From Spirochaetaceae bacterium (GTDB lineage Bacteria; Spirochaetota; Spirochaetia; Treponematales; Breznakiellaceae), in assembly GCA_031282435.1 (NCBI GenBank), contig JAITDS010000132.1, forward strand, positions 1 to 37,091: a stretch of 37,091 nucleotides of DNA, in the 5' to 3' direction. This document shows positions 15,741-24,326 of the stretch, piece after piece (positions within the stretch are counted from its first letter, which is position 1; every line of letters starts with the position of its first letter). The translations under genes were made by a program, and so were the position numbers. The notes under the pieces were generated by a model. The model did not search any database and was not told the DNA's origin. It was given only the letters and a program-made list of their open reading frames with translations.

Positions 15741-15773
15741 CGAATTGATTGGGGGCTGCCCTCAATCAATTCG
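15741..15773. repeat. Hairpin CGAATTGATTG/CAATCAATTCG
   Basis: A perfect 11-bp inverted repeat (15741-15751 with 15763-15773) with a short GC-rich centre that extends the pairing partly. It lies between the transposase remnant and the phosphatidyltransferase gene. There is no T-run after either arm. It may be an old insertion-sequence end, but no partner copy of it is seen. Confidence 0.5.
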
Positions 15774-15899
15774 CAATCATTTACGGGGAAGACAGAGTCC
15801 CTTTATGATTTACCGTTTACACAAAATTTGTTACAAGTCCCCTGGTCTTATAGACAAATGTACGTGAACCGTTATTTAATAGAGTTAAACGGAGGCTTA

Positions 15900-16463
15900 A
15901 TGTTTCTTTCAAATAAATTATCGTGTGTGCGGATATTTTTTGCGCCTGTTTTTTTTATCGTCTATTCTTTGGCACATAGCCTTGACGAATATGCGGTTGT
16001 TGTTTTGATTTGTTTATTGGTAGCGCTGGTTTTTGTAGAGTTTACGGACTTTCTTGACGGTTTTTTTGCTCGCAAATTTAATCAGGTCAGTGATACAGGA
16101 AAGTTGCTGGATCCTTTTTCGGACGCTTTTCTTCATATAAACATTTTTTTATGTTTTACTTTATATGGTTTAATGCCGGCTTTAATTTTTATTCTTATCC
16201 TTTATCGTGAGTTTCTTATGTTATTTCTGCGTATGCTTTCAATAAAAAAGGGTATAGCGGTTGCGGCGCGTATGGGAGGCAAATTCAAAACGGTCTTGTA
16301 CATATTATCTGTATTCTGCACTCTCATTCTCAATATTTTATCTGCCGCGGGTTTTGTTCATGCAATCGTTCTAAAACCCGTTCTTACTATTCTATTTTGC
16401 CTCTGTGCCGCCGCCTCGTACATTTCTTTCGTGGACTACATTATCCAATTCCGCCGCCTCTAA
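15900..16463 (+). CDS. pgsA: CDP-alcohol phosphatidyltransferase (PgsA-like)
   Basis: A 187-residue integral membrane enzyme. It has the complete CDP-alcohol phosphotransferase motif D50-x2-D53-G54-x2-A57-R58-x8-G67-x3-D71-x3-D75, which binds the metal and the CDP-diacylglycerol. Five or six hydrophobic helices and the length fit phosphatidylglycerophosphate synthase, the first committed step to phosphatidylglycerol. Another acceptor alcohol cannot be excluded because family members share the motif. The start ATG has GGAGG (15891-15895) four bases upstream; the open frame runs back to 15678 but that part reads through the hairpin and IS remnant. It is a single-gene unit, convergent with the TRAP operon. 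Confidence 0.85.
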   Translation: MFLSNKLSCVRIFFAPVFFIVYSLAHSLDEYAVVVLICLLVALVFVEFTDFLDGFFARKFNQVSDTGKLLDPFSDAFLHINIFLCFTLYGLMPALIFILILYREFLMLFLRMLSIKKGIAVAARMGGKFKTVLYILSVFCTLILNILSAAGFVHAIVLKPVLTILFCLCAAASYISFVDYIIQFRRL

Positions 16464-16654
16464 TAGGTATATCAGTAGGTTTCTGCCCTACGTTTACTTG
16501 AAAAGTGCGTTATCTTCTGAAGTCCGATACCCGCGCTTAACGCGCGGGCGCTTTGGCGAGTTTGGAAGGACAACTACCGGTTGTAAACCGGCTGACCAGC
16601 GGGAGTTAGCGCCCTCTTGTTTACCGAAAGCAAATGAGGAAACCCGCCGGCGGG
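16464..16654. repeat. Intergenic hairpins and dispersed repeat copy 3
   Basis: Between two convergent genes. It contains CCCGCGC-TTAAC-GCGCGGG (16530-16548), CCGGTT-GTA-AACCGG (16577-16591) and, at 16606-16655, the third copy of the short GC-rich repeat seen at 205 and 286. The first hairpin could end pgsA transcription in part, but it lacks a T-run. Confidence 0.5.
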
Positions 16655-18550
16655 CTAAAACAAATTTGCGAAGACCAATGAAATTTGAGGGACATAAGTA
16701 ATCAATAAAAGCACAATAAGCTGTATCAGTAGGAACGGAGCGACATAACGGCATATTTGTATAAACGGTTTTTTGAAACAATAGCTTGCTAAAAAAAGAT
16801 TAAGCCCTACAGGAGGCGTCAAAAATCCCGCTTCCATATTTATCAAAAATATCATACCAAGATGTATATGATTTATGCCGAAAACATCCGCAAGCGGAAC
16901 AATCAGCGGAAGCAGTATCAGTATTGCCGAGAAAATATCGATAAGACATCCCGCGATAAGCAGCATTAAATTTAATATCAGAAGAAACAGCCATTTCGAT
17001 TTAATGGCGGTCTGCGCCCAACGCGCAAAATTCTCAGGCGCCTGCGTATCAATAATGTAGTATGAAAGAGCCTGTGAAACGGCAAGTATGGCAAGTATAC
17101 CGCCTGTTATCGGCGCGGCTTTCGCAAAAACCTTACCTACATCACGCAGAGCTATATCGCGGAATATAAAAACTTCTACAATAAAAATATAAACAAGAGC
17201 CGCCGCGCCAATTTCCACAAGCGAAAGTATTCCGGAAAAATATCCGGCAATCAGCAGAAACGGCAACATTATTTCAAGAAAAGATTTTTTTAACGCCCCG
17301 GCGGCGCGTCTTACGCTGAATCTTTCCAAAGGCAGCTTCGTTTTTAATGAAATTATTATACCGAACAGTATCATAGAAATTGAAAGCAATAAACCCGGAA
17401 TTATGCCCGCCGCGAATAGTTGCAGGATATTAGTCTGCATCGTCGTGCCGACAAGTATCAGCGGAAGCGAAGGCGGAAAAAGCAACCCGATACTGCCGCA
17501 GGAAGTTAAAAGCCCTATAGAAAAAGCGCTTGTATATTTTGAATCATTATTCAATTCTCCGTTTTTATCGCCGTTTTTACCGGAAAGAACAGTATAAAGT
17601 ATGCCGCCCAGCGCAAGAATTGTTACGCCGGAAGCGCCGGTAAACGATGTAAAAAACGCGCATATCAATACGGTTGCCGCGATCATACCACCGGGGACAG
17701 GGCAGAATATACTGCGAAATGTTTCTACGAGCCGCTCCCCCGCCCTGCTTTCCGAAAGAAAAAAACCTATCAATGTAAACAGCGGAATCGCGATTATATT
17801 ATTCTGAGTAAGCGCGGTATAAATCTGATTCGATACAACATCAATTTCACCGCCTGAACTTTGAATCAACAGGAGTGAAATAGCGGAAATTATGATAAAT
17901 AACGGAGCGCCCGCGAAAGCCGCCATAATTATTAATATGACGGCGGGAGTTCTTACCGCCGATGAAAAGTTAATAAAAAAATCACTCACGCCCCACGCAA
18001 AATCCGGAAGGTTAAATTCCCAAATAAATTTGAATATAAGCGGAGTAGAAGCCGCGATACCAAGCAGAACCGGCGCTATAACGATTAGCCGCGCTTTACC
18101 ACGGAGCGGTATAAGACGCGCAAACCTGAAAGTCATTACGGTAAACGCAAGCGGCATTGCATAGGCAAAAAAACGGTCGGAAAAAATAAATATTTTATTC
18201 GGCGGGTTAAGCCCTATCTTAATAAAATCCGCCGAACAAAATGCCAGAATAACACTGATAAACGTGGAAATAAATCCGGTTACAACGGCAAGAAACGTTC
18301 TTACTTTTTGACTTTTTATATATTGAATAATGCCGATAGAAAGATGATTTTCATTTTTTGTAGCGATCATCGCGGAAAATAAAGCGGTAACAAGAAGTAA
18401 ATGCGTGGTAAAAAAAGCGGCGCTGTTCAGTGTAGTATGAAACACAAGACGCAACAAAGCGTTCACAAACAAACACAGCGCAATCAGAGCCAGCGCGGCG
18501 TTGCATATACCACTTTCAACAAAGCCAATACATTTTTCTATTTTTCGCAT
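16655..18550 (-). CDS. TRAP transporter fused DctQ-DctM permease
   Basis: A 631-residue membrane protein in which the small DctQ-type subunit (residues about 1-155, four helices) is fused to the large DctM-type subunit (about 185-631, many helices, with the conserved FTSFTGASGVTILALGG segment and a PVGLNLFLA-type end). TRAP transporters import organic solutes using an ion gradient and a soluble binding protein. It starts 7 bases after the stop of the binding-protein gene, as the last gene of an operon. The neighbouring TPR lipoprotein indicates a TPR-associated TRAP system (TPAT), established in T. pallidum for Tp0956-Tp0958. The ligand is not known; hydrophobic ligands have been proposed for the treponemal system. 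Confidence 0.9.
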   Translation of the reverse strand: MRKIEKCIGFVESGICNAALALIALCLFVNALLRLVFHTTLNSAAFFTTHLLLVTALFSAMIATKNENHLSIGIIQYIKSQKVRTFLAVVTGFISTFISVILAFCSADFIKIGLNPPNKIFIFSDRFFAYAMPLAFTVMTFRFARLIPLRGKARLIVIAPVLLGIAASTPLIFKFIWEFNLPDFAWGVSDFFINFSSAVRTPAVILIIMAAFAGAPLFIIISAISLLLIQSSGGEIDVVSNQIYTALTQNNIIAIPLFTLIGFFLSESRAGERLVETFRSIFCPVPGGMIAATVLICAFFTSFTGASGVTILALGGILYTVLSGKNGDKNGELNNDSKYTSAFSIGLLTSCGSIGLLFPPSLPLILVGTTMQTNILQLFAAGIIPGLLLSISMILFGIIISLKTKLPLERFSVRRAAGALKKSFLEIMLPFLLIAGYFSGILSLVEIGAAALVYIFIVEVFIFRDIALRDVGKVFAKAAPITGGILAILAVSQALSYYIIDTQAPENFARWAQTAIKSKWLFLLILNLMLLIAGCLIDIFSAILILLPLIVPLADVFGINHIHLGMIFLINMEAGFLTPPVGLNLFLASYCFKKPFIQICRYVAPFLLIQLIVLLLITYVPQISLVFANLF

Positions 18551-18557
18551 TGGAATT

Positions 18558-19568
18558 TCAGTTCCTAATCTGTTCTAATACACTCTGTATATCATCGTAA
18601 ATTTCTTTATTAAATGTTTTACCCAAAAGCTGCGGCATCACGCGGTTTACATCATTAATCCATTCCTGCTCCTGATCAGGCGTACATTCATTAATTATAA
18701 GACCGTTTTTAAGCATAGCTTCCACGGCATCGTCTTCCATTTTCCTTACATTCTCATCATTTTGATTTTCTATTTCACGGCCAATATTCATGAGAGTACC
18801 TTTGTACTCATTTGGTATGCTGCGCCATGCCGCGCGGTTCATAACTATAGCGCCCATGAACGGCGCGATACGCAACGTGGACATATTTTTCGCTATACCA
18901 AACACTTGGGATACTGCCGCGTTTACCGGACTTTGAAATACGGCGTCAATCGAACCGCTGTTAAGGGACACAAGCACGTCACTCAAATTAGTCTCAACAA
19001 GCTGGTAACCCATAGTTCTAAAAGCATCGTTCAAAGAAGGCATATCGTTCCCCACGGCAAGTTTTTGTTTTTTCATGTCCGCCGGAACATACACCGGCTT
19101 ACGCGAAAAAAACCTAACCCAGCCCACTTTCGACCAAGCCAGCGTAACAAAACCCGCTTTATTTATTCCGTCCTCTAATTTCGTGCGCAGTTTACCAAGA
19201 ACCACATCAAGCTCATAATCGGTTCTTATCAGGAAAGGACAGCTAAGCGTTATAATATCCGGCGATATAAGATTCATGCCGGCTGAGGTAAAAACAGCGG
19301 CCTGTATCTGGTTAAGACGCAGCTTGCGTAAAACATCCGATTCCCCCCCAGCCACGCCGTTATGATATACAACAAGCTTTACCGCCCCGCCCGTCGCGGC
19401 GCTCCAGTCGGCAGCCATCTTGTTAAGCGCCGCGCCCCAAGGAGTATTTTCCGGCGCAAGCGAAGCAAGCTTAATCGTTACGGTTTTTTTCTGGGCCGCC
19501 AAATGCGAAATCACAGGCGAGAATAAAAAACAAAACGCCGCTATCAGCAAAAATAAAGTTTTTTTCAT
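18558..19568 (-). CDS. TRAP transporter substrate-binding protein (DctP/TatP-like)
   Basis: A 336-residue extracytoplasmic binding protein of the DctP family. A Sec signal peptide (MKKTLFLLIAAFCFLFSPVI...) ends near AAQ at residues 24-26; there is no lipobox. The mature start TIKLASLAPENTPWG and the later LAVGNDMPSLNDAFRTMGY region are typical of TRAP binding proteins. The start has a strong Shine-Dalgarno GAGGTGAT 6 bases upstream. It lies between the TPR lipoprotein gene and the DctQM gene, the same order as tatT, tatP and the permease genes in T. pallidum. It would deliver the ligand to the DctQM permease, possibly in complex with the TPR lipoprotein. Confidence 0.92.
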   Translation of the reverse strand: MKKTLFLLIAAFCFLFSPVISHLAAQKKTVTIKLASLAPENTPWGAALNKMAADWSAATGGAVKLVVYHNGVAGGESDVLRKLRLNQIQAAVFTSAGMNLISPDIITLSCPFLIRTDYELDVVLGKLRTKLEDGINKAGFVTLAWSKVGWVRFFSRKPVYVPADMKKQKLAVGNDMPSLNDAFRTMGYQLVETNLSDVLVSLNSGSIDAVFQSPVNAAVSQVFGIAKNMSTLRIAPFMGAIVMNRAAWRSIPNEYKGTLMNIGREIENQNDENVRKMEDDAVEAMLKNGLIINECTPDQEQEWINDVNRVMPQLLGKTFNKEIYDDIQSVLEQIRN

Positions 19569-19579
19569 GGTTTATCACC

Positions 19580-20521
19580 TCAATTGTCTTCCGTGCCGCC
19601 GCAGGCAGCACCGGTATCGTCAATATTATCAATATTGACGGTATCATTAGTATCAATAAAATAAATATCCGCGTTATCCAAAAGATAACGGGCTTTACGC
19701 TGTGCCAGCACATTAAGAAGTTTATTTGACATATCTTTATTAACGTTGATACTCAACGCCTTATTCAAATTATATTTAAAATCTTGAAAATTTTGAGCCG
19801 GAATACAGGCCGCCTGCGCCCACGAAACATAGGGACTTGCGGAAAGGAAGCGCGTTTTTTCGAGAGCGCGCTTGTAATGTTCTTTCGCAAGCGCCAAATC
19901 ACCGCCCATAGAGGGCGGCAGCGATGCGTAATATAAAATAAAAAAGTCATCCAACGCGCCGTTGTTAAAATCAGGATCTAGGATATATGCGTACTGTATC
20001 AGTCTTGAAACTTCGCCGACTTTCATTCCGGTAGAAAGGTCCATAGGGTCAAGACTGAACGCTGAAAGAACCGCCGCCGTAAGCCAGTAAATATACGGCA
20101 CATCGTCTTTTGTAAGACTTTTAAAAACATCCGTCTCTCCCTCCCGCGCCGCGGCAATAACGCCGGGATGCCGGCGTTCCAGCCCGTCTTCCAGTATCTC
20201 CGCCCCGCGCAGATACATCAACCTTGCCTTTTTATACTCAGCCTCTCGCTCGGCGTACTTTTCCGGCGGCAGCATTGAAGCGGGACCTTGCACAAAGGCG
20301 TTTGCGTCCATCACATAGTACGAGCCGGTTTCAAGAATAAGTTTTTGGCTGTCAGGATTTTTTTTCAGCTTGGCTTCGTTTTTTTTTATGATGCCGGGCA
20401 GCATAGAAGCCACAAATTCAGGACTGGACCTCATGGCAATCTGCTGGGTTGTACACGAAAACAGCGAAACCCCGCAGATTAACAGTAAAAGCGCGTACCT
20501 GACGCCGTGAAACAAGTCCAC
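19580..20521 (-). CDS. TatT-like TPR lipoprotein of a TRAP transporter
   Basis: A lipoprotein (313 residues from GTG 20521): positive MDLFHGVR, hydrophobic ALLLLICGVS, lipobox LFSC with C23. The mature part is helical, with TPR-like pairs around EYKKARLMYLRGAEILEDG and LALAKEHYKRALEKTR. Position just before a DctP-like gene and a DctQM gene matches TatT (Tp0956), which forms a trimer and binds the TRAP binding protein in T. pallidum. The frame can also start at ATG 20725, coupled to the mutase stop (TAACGATG), but that puts 68 glycine/arginine-rich residues before the signal peptide, which would block lipoprotein export; the internal GTG is preferred. The acidic tail ends in CGGTEDN. Confidence 0.8.
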   Translation of the reverse strand: MDLFHGVRYALLLLICGVSLFSCTTQQIAMRSSPEFVASMLPGIIKKNEAKLKKNPDSQKLILETGSYYVMDANAFVQGPASMLPPEKYAEREAEYKKARLMYLRGAEILEDGLERRHPGVIAAAREGETDVFKSLTKDDVPYIYWLTAAVLSAFSLDPMDLSTGMKVGEVSRLIQYAYILDPDFNNGALDDFFILYYASLPPSMGGDLALAKEHYKRALEKTRFLSASPYVSWAQAACIPAQNFQDFKYNLNKALSINVNKDMSNKLLNVLAQRKARYLLDNADIYFIDTNDTVNIDNIDDTGAACGGTEDN

Positions 20522-20727
20522 GCCTTTAGCCAAGTCCGGGGCCGGGTCCGCGCCGCAAGGCCGGTTTACCCTGCGGGACACATACTTAGCTTTACGGGAC
20601 GCATTTACGCCGGAAACTCTGTTTGCGCCGTACCCGCGGCAATGAAGCTCCCCGCCGAAAGAAGGCAAGCGCGCGAAAGCGCCTGCGGATTTGCCGGCGC
20701 TTTCACCATTTTCGCCGTTTTTCATCG

Positions 20728-22500
20728 TTAATCCCCGATCATTTCTTTAATATCGCTTTTGATAGCGTCAAGTTTTTTCTGCGCCTCCAATCTTGCCGCG
20801 TTAAGCCCGCCCTCTCCTATGGGGGAGTGACAACTTGCGTAAAATTTTATTTTAGGCTCCGTACCGCTCGGACGCGCACTGACTAGGGTGCCGTCCGCCA
20901 GCCGGAATTGTAGTACGTTGCTTTTAGGCAGATTGATTTTTTCGCGGCGTTTAGGGTCGTGCGGGTATATCGTTACAGAATTTTCAATATCGCGTATCTG
21001 CTCAACTTCTATTCCCCCAAGCTTTGCCGGCGGTTTTTCACGGCAGCGCGTCATAATACCGTCCATGGTTTTTTGCCCTTCCGGTCCTTCAAAATACTTT
21101 GATACGCCCGTTTCCTGCCAAAAACCACATTTTTCATACAATTCGTTGAGCCTGTCAAGCAGAGTTTTCCCCTGCGTTTTCCAGTATATCAACATTTCGG
21201 TTGTAATTGCCGCCGCCGAGATTCCGTCTTTATCGCGCACTTCGTTTTCAATAAGATAACCGTAGCTTTCTTCACAGCCAAAAACTATCGTATTGTCAAT
21301 ATCGCCGGTCTCGCTCCGCCTCATTACATCGGCTATCCATTTGAAACCGGTTAAACATTCAATACAGTCCGCGCCGTAAAGTTTTGCGACCCGCGCCTGC
21401 ATTCCGGTTGTTACTATAGTATTTACCATCGCGGGTTTGGGCGGCGTTTTGCCAAATTCTTTCAGCGAAAGAAATATATAATCCGCGATTAAAGATCCAA
21501 GCTGATTTCCGGTAACAAGCACAAAATCTCCTCCGCTTTTCGCGGGAAGCGCTATACCAAAACGGTCCGCGTCCGGGTCGGTAGCCATTACCAAACTTGC
21601 GTTTTCTTTTTTACCAAGGTCTATCGCCATTTTCAACGCGGCGGCCTCTTCCGGGTTCGGCAGTACGACCGTAGGAAAATCGCCGTTTCCTTCGCGTTGT
21701 TCCGGTACGGTAATAACTTTGAGCCCTAAACTGCCCAGTACGCCTTCAACATGGAGCGCGCCGGTTCCGTGCAGCGGAGTGTAGACAATTTTAACTTCTT
21801 TGGCGTGCTGTTTTATTAGTTCCGGTCTAAACATATGACCTCGTATCATCGCTTCAAAAGGTTCGTCTATCTCTTTATCGATTATTTTAAGAAGCCCTTT
21901 ATCCAGGGCGGATTGCCTGTCTATCTCTTTAATTTCTTTGACGGCGTTTACCTCGTCAATTATACCTGTATCGTGCGGCTCTATTACCTGTGAACCGTCA
22001 TTCCAGTAGGCTTTATAACCGTTGTACTGAGCGGGGTTATGGCTGGCAGTTATCACTATTCCCGTATCCGCTTTCAGGAAACGGATGGCATAGGAAAGCT
22101 CCGGCGTGGGGCGCATTGATGAAAACAAATATGTTTTAATACCGTTTGCCGCTAGTATCAGCGCGGCGGCCTCCGCAAATTCCGCTGAAAAATGCCGCGA
22201 ATCGTACGCTATAACCGCCGAAAGAGTTCCGGCGCGGGCTTTGTCCGGGAACGCTTTAATAACGTAATTCGCGAGCCCCTGTGTGGCGGAACTTACTACA
22301 AAAGTATTCATGCGGTTGTACCCGCCGCCCATTACGCCTCGTAGTCCGCCTGTGCCAAACTCCAGCTTGCAATAAAAGCGGTCCAACAGCTCGTCCCAAT
22401 CTTTCGCGGCAAGCAGTTTCTCTATCTCAGTCTTGAAATGAACGTTTTTTTCTTTTTCAAGATATTCTTCAGCATATTTTATCAACGTGTTTCTATCCAT
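20728..22500 (-). CDS. Phosphoglucomutase/phosphomannomutase (phosphohexomutase)
   Basis: A 590-residue alpha-D-phosphohexomutase that interconverts hexose 1- and 6-phosphates. Motifs: active phosphoserine TASHNP (151-156, S153), metal loop DPDADR (308-313), sugar-binding CEESYG (409-414) and phosphate-binding RPSGTEP (543-549). Length and motif set fit the PGM2/PgcA group. ATG 22500 is preferred, with GGAGG 11 bases upstream; a GTG at 22518 nearly coincides with the predicted transcription start. A perfect TATAAT (22532-22527) lies upstream. Together with GlgC at 34286 it could feed glucose-1-phosphate into glycogen. It leads the operon that continues into the TRAP transporter. Confidence 0.92.
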   Translation of the reverse strand: MDRNTLIKYAEEYLEKEKNVHFKTEIEKLLAAKDWDELLDRFYCKLEFGTGGLRGVMGGGYNRMNTFVVSSATQGLANYVIKAFPDKARAGTLSAVIAYDSRHFSAEFAEAAALILAANGIKTYLFSSMRPTPELSYAIRFLKADTGIVITASHNPAQYNGYKAYWNDGSQVIEPHDTGIIDEVNAVKEIKEIDRQSALDKGLLKIIDKEIDEPFEAMIRGHMFRPELIKQHAKEVKIVYTPLHGTGALHVEGVLGSLGLKVITVPEQREGNGDFPTVVLPNPEEAAALKMAIDLGKKENASLVMATDPDADRFGIALPAKSGGDFVLVTGNQLGSLIADYIFLSLKEFGKTPPKPAMVNTIVTTGMQARVAKLYGADCIECLTGFKWIADVMRRSETGDIDNTIVFGCEESYGYLIENEVRDKDGISAAAITTEMLIYWKTQGKTLLDRLNELYEKCGFWQETGVSKYFEGPEGQKTMDGIMTRCREKPPAKLGGIEVEQIRDIENSVTIYPHDPKRREKINLPKSNVLQFRLADGTLVSARPSGTEPKIKFYASCHSPIGEGGLNAARLEAQKKLDAIKSDIKEMIGD

Positions 22501-22518
22501 CAGTACAAGAGCCTCCAC

Positions 22519-22974
22519 TCTCCCCTATTATACAAATATTCAAAAAATATTGAACCCCACCGCCGGCCGGTTCTGGTTCAATGTAAAAAGGACATTGACT
22601 TTAGCCGCCGTCAGCCAACCCTATTTCTATCATTTTCCAATCCGTTAAATCCGCAGGCAATTAAAAGGGGGGCGCTATTTCCGGCATTGCGGCGCAAACC
22701 GCCCCTGCCGTTACGCGCCCCCCTGTCTACATCCCGCGCCGCCCGCAAGCGGGCTTAGGCGGTATTCCGCCACCCCCCGGCCCGCCGGCAGACTTCCTGC
22801 CTTGCCTTCAACAAGGAAAGGGCGTTACCTCCCTAAGTCTGCCGCCCGCCGCCATTAAAGCGGCCGCCTTGACCTTAGCCGCTGTCTGCCCGCTCTTTAT
22901 GATTAACATAGTATCCCGCCCATAGCGACCCTCCCGCTTTTTCAGCATCGCGGATACTAAAAAGGAAGGGTGGG
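22519..22974. other. Intergenic region with nested palindromes
   Basis: Contains the mutase promoter (TATAAT on the minus strand at 22527-22532). Then nested inverted repeats: AGGGGGGCGC/GCGCCCCCCT (22666-22675 with 22715-22724) enclosing CGGCA/TGCCG and GCGG/CCGC; GCCCGC-AA-GCGGGC (22741-22754); GGCGG-TATT-CCGCC (22758-22771); CGGCAGACTT/AAGTCTGCCG (22786-22795 with 22835-22844); AGTATCC/GGATACT (22910-22916 with 22952-22958). A 20-base sequence GAC-TTAGCCGC-GTC-GCC occurs twice (22597-22616 and 22871-22890, 17 of 20 identical). No gene is seen. Confidence 0.55.
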
Positions 22975-23475
22975 CTATTTTCTTTTTTGGATAAATTTGT
23001 TGAACATTTTTAGCAAGCCAAAAATTAGGGGGGCTAAAACCGCGTTCATGGCAAGTTCTACCCATAAAACAGGAGTGTTGAACGAATAGGCGGGGATGGC
23101 TCCGGCAAACAGAAAATTAAGCAACAATAGCAGACCCGCCTTTAACAAAGTTGCGCCCGCGCATAGGGCGGCAGGCAGGATTAGATTGTCAAGGAAGAAC
23201 GCCCCGTTCAAAACTCCGGTCAACGCCCCTATTACGGAGCGCACAAAAAGATTGAGGCCTAACGGCGCGTTAGATAAGAAATCCAGCAATAGACCCGAAA
23301 AAAAGCCCGAAAGCTGCCCCGTCATCATTCCGTTCATGTAAGCGGAAAATACTAAAATATCCAAAGCTATATCCGGCTTTGCGTAGAAATATATAGAAAG
23401 CGGCGAAAGCAGGGTTGATTGTAAAATTCCGGCGGCTGCTATGAATAAGGTCGTCCATATTATAGTCTTAGTCAT
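22975..23475 (-). CDS. mreD: Rod-shape-determining membrane protein MreD
   Basis: A 166-residue, strongly hydrophobic protein with about five or six transmembrane helices, the normal size and profile of MreD. Its start overlaps the mreC stop as ATGA, so the two are translationally coupled. MreD works with MreC and MreB to position the elongation peptidoglycan machinery. It is identified mainly by context and by the GxxxGLLLDFLSNAPLGLN segment (residues about 57-75), which resembles the conserved MreD loop. The genes for PBP2 and RodA, which often follow mreD, are absent here. Confidence 0.85.
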   Translation of the reverse strand: MTKTIIWTTLFIAAAGILQSTLLSPLSIYFYAKPDIALDILVFSAYMNGMMTGQLSGFFSGLLLDFLSNAPLGLNLFVRSVIGALTGVLNGAFFLDNLILPAALCAGATLLKAGLLLLLNFLFAGAIPAYSFNTPVLWVELAMNAVLAPLIFGLLKMFNKFIQKRK

Positions 23476-24326
23476 TCGCTTTTCCCTTCGATAGCAAAAA
23501 CATATTCAAGCCGTGAAAAATCTATAGCGCTTTCAAGCTCCAATTCTATTGAAGTTTCATATTCCAGAAATAGAATTTTACTAACTCTGCCAATTATTAT
23601 GCCGGCAGGATACACGCCGCCCATGCCGCTTGTAACTACAATATCTCCGGTATTTACATCATCCCGCGCTCTTTTTGTAATTGAGCGCATGAGTAACGGG
23701 TGCGCCGGACTCCCCTGCCCTTCTACAATCCCGTCATAACGCTCGTGCGCAAGGCGGGCGGACACAAAACATCTTTGGTCGTACAGAGGCATTACAAGAC
23801 TTTCCAATTGTCCCGTCTGTATTACTTTTCCGGCCAGCGCCTGCATTCCGTCCTGAAAGGCGATTACCGGCATATTGTTTTCAATCCCGTGCCGCTTTCC
23901 TTTATTGATTACAAAAGCCGAAAAAATATTATCAGGATCGCGTCCGGAAACTTCCACCGCTATATATTTGTATGACAGATTCTTTGAAAAATCTAACTGT
24001 TCGCGTAGCCGGTTGTTTTCCGCGCGTATTTCAGCGGCGCCGCGTTCAAGGTGTTCATAACGGGTAATACGTTCCAGCAATTTGTTGTATTCTCTTCGTA
24101 ACGCAATCAATTCTTTGGCGGAAAGCACGGTGCGCGACACGGCGGAAGAAACGGCGTAAACCGTTCCGCGTACGCCGGAAAACAGGGACAAGCCCGTATC
24201 CCTAATGTTGATTACAAAACTGCGTGTAGAAAATAACAGTAAAGAAAAAGAAACTAACATAAGCGCGGCAAAAACATAAACGTCGGCGCTTATACGCTTT
24301 TTTTGTTTACTGCTGGATCTTGGCAT
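23472..24326 (-). CDS. mreC: Rod-shape-determining protein MreC
   Basis: A 284-residue bitopic membrane protein: a basic cytoplasmic N-terminus, one transmembrane helix (about 16-34), a coiled coil (about 68-115, ELIALRREYNKLLERI onward) and a beta-rich periplasmic domain ending in the conserved GDIVVTSGMGGVYPAGIIIG segment. MreC is the periplasmic scaffold that links MreB to the elongation synthases. Its start overlaps the mreB stop by one base (TAATG) and its stop overlaps mreD. Confidence 0.95.
   Translation of the reverse strand: MPRSSSKQKKRISADVYVFAALMLVSFSLLLFSTRSFVINIRDTGLSLFSGVRGTVYAVSSAVSRTVLSAKELIALRREYNKLLERITRYEHLERGAAEIRAENNRLREQLDFSKNLSYKYIAVEVSGRDPDNIFSAFVINKGKRHGIENNMPVIAFQDGMQALAGKVIQTGQLESLVMPLYDQRCFVSARLAHERYDGIVEGQGSPAHPLLMRSITKRARDDVNTGDIVVTSGMGGVYPAGIIIGRVSKILFLEYETSIELELESAIDFSRLEYVFAIEGKSE

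Noticed and set aside
22808-23065. An 85-codon minus-strand frame overlapping the end of mreD
   Set aside because: It runs through the mreD 3' end in another frame and then through palindromes and a direct repeat.
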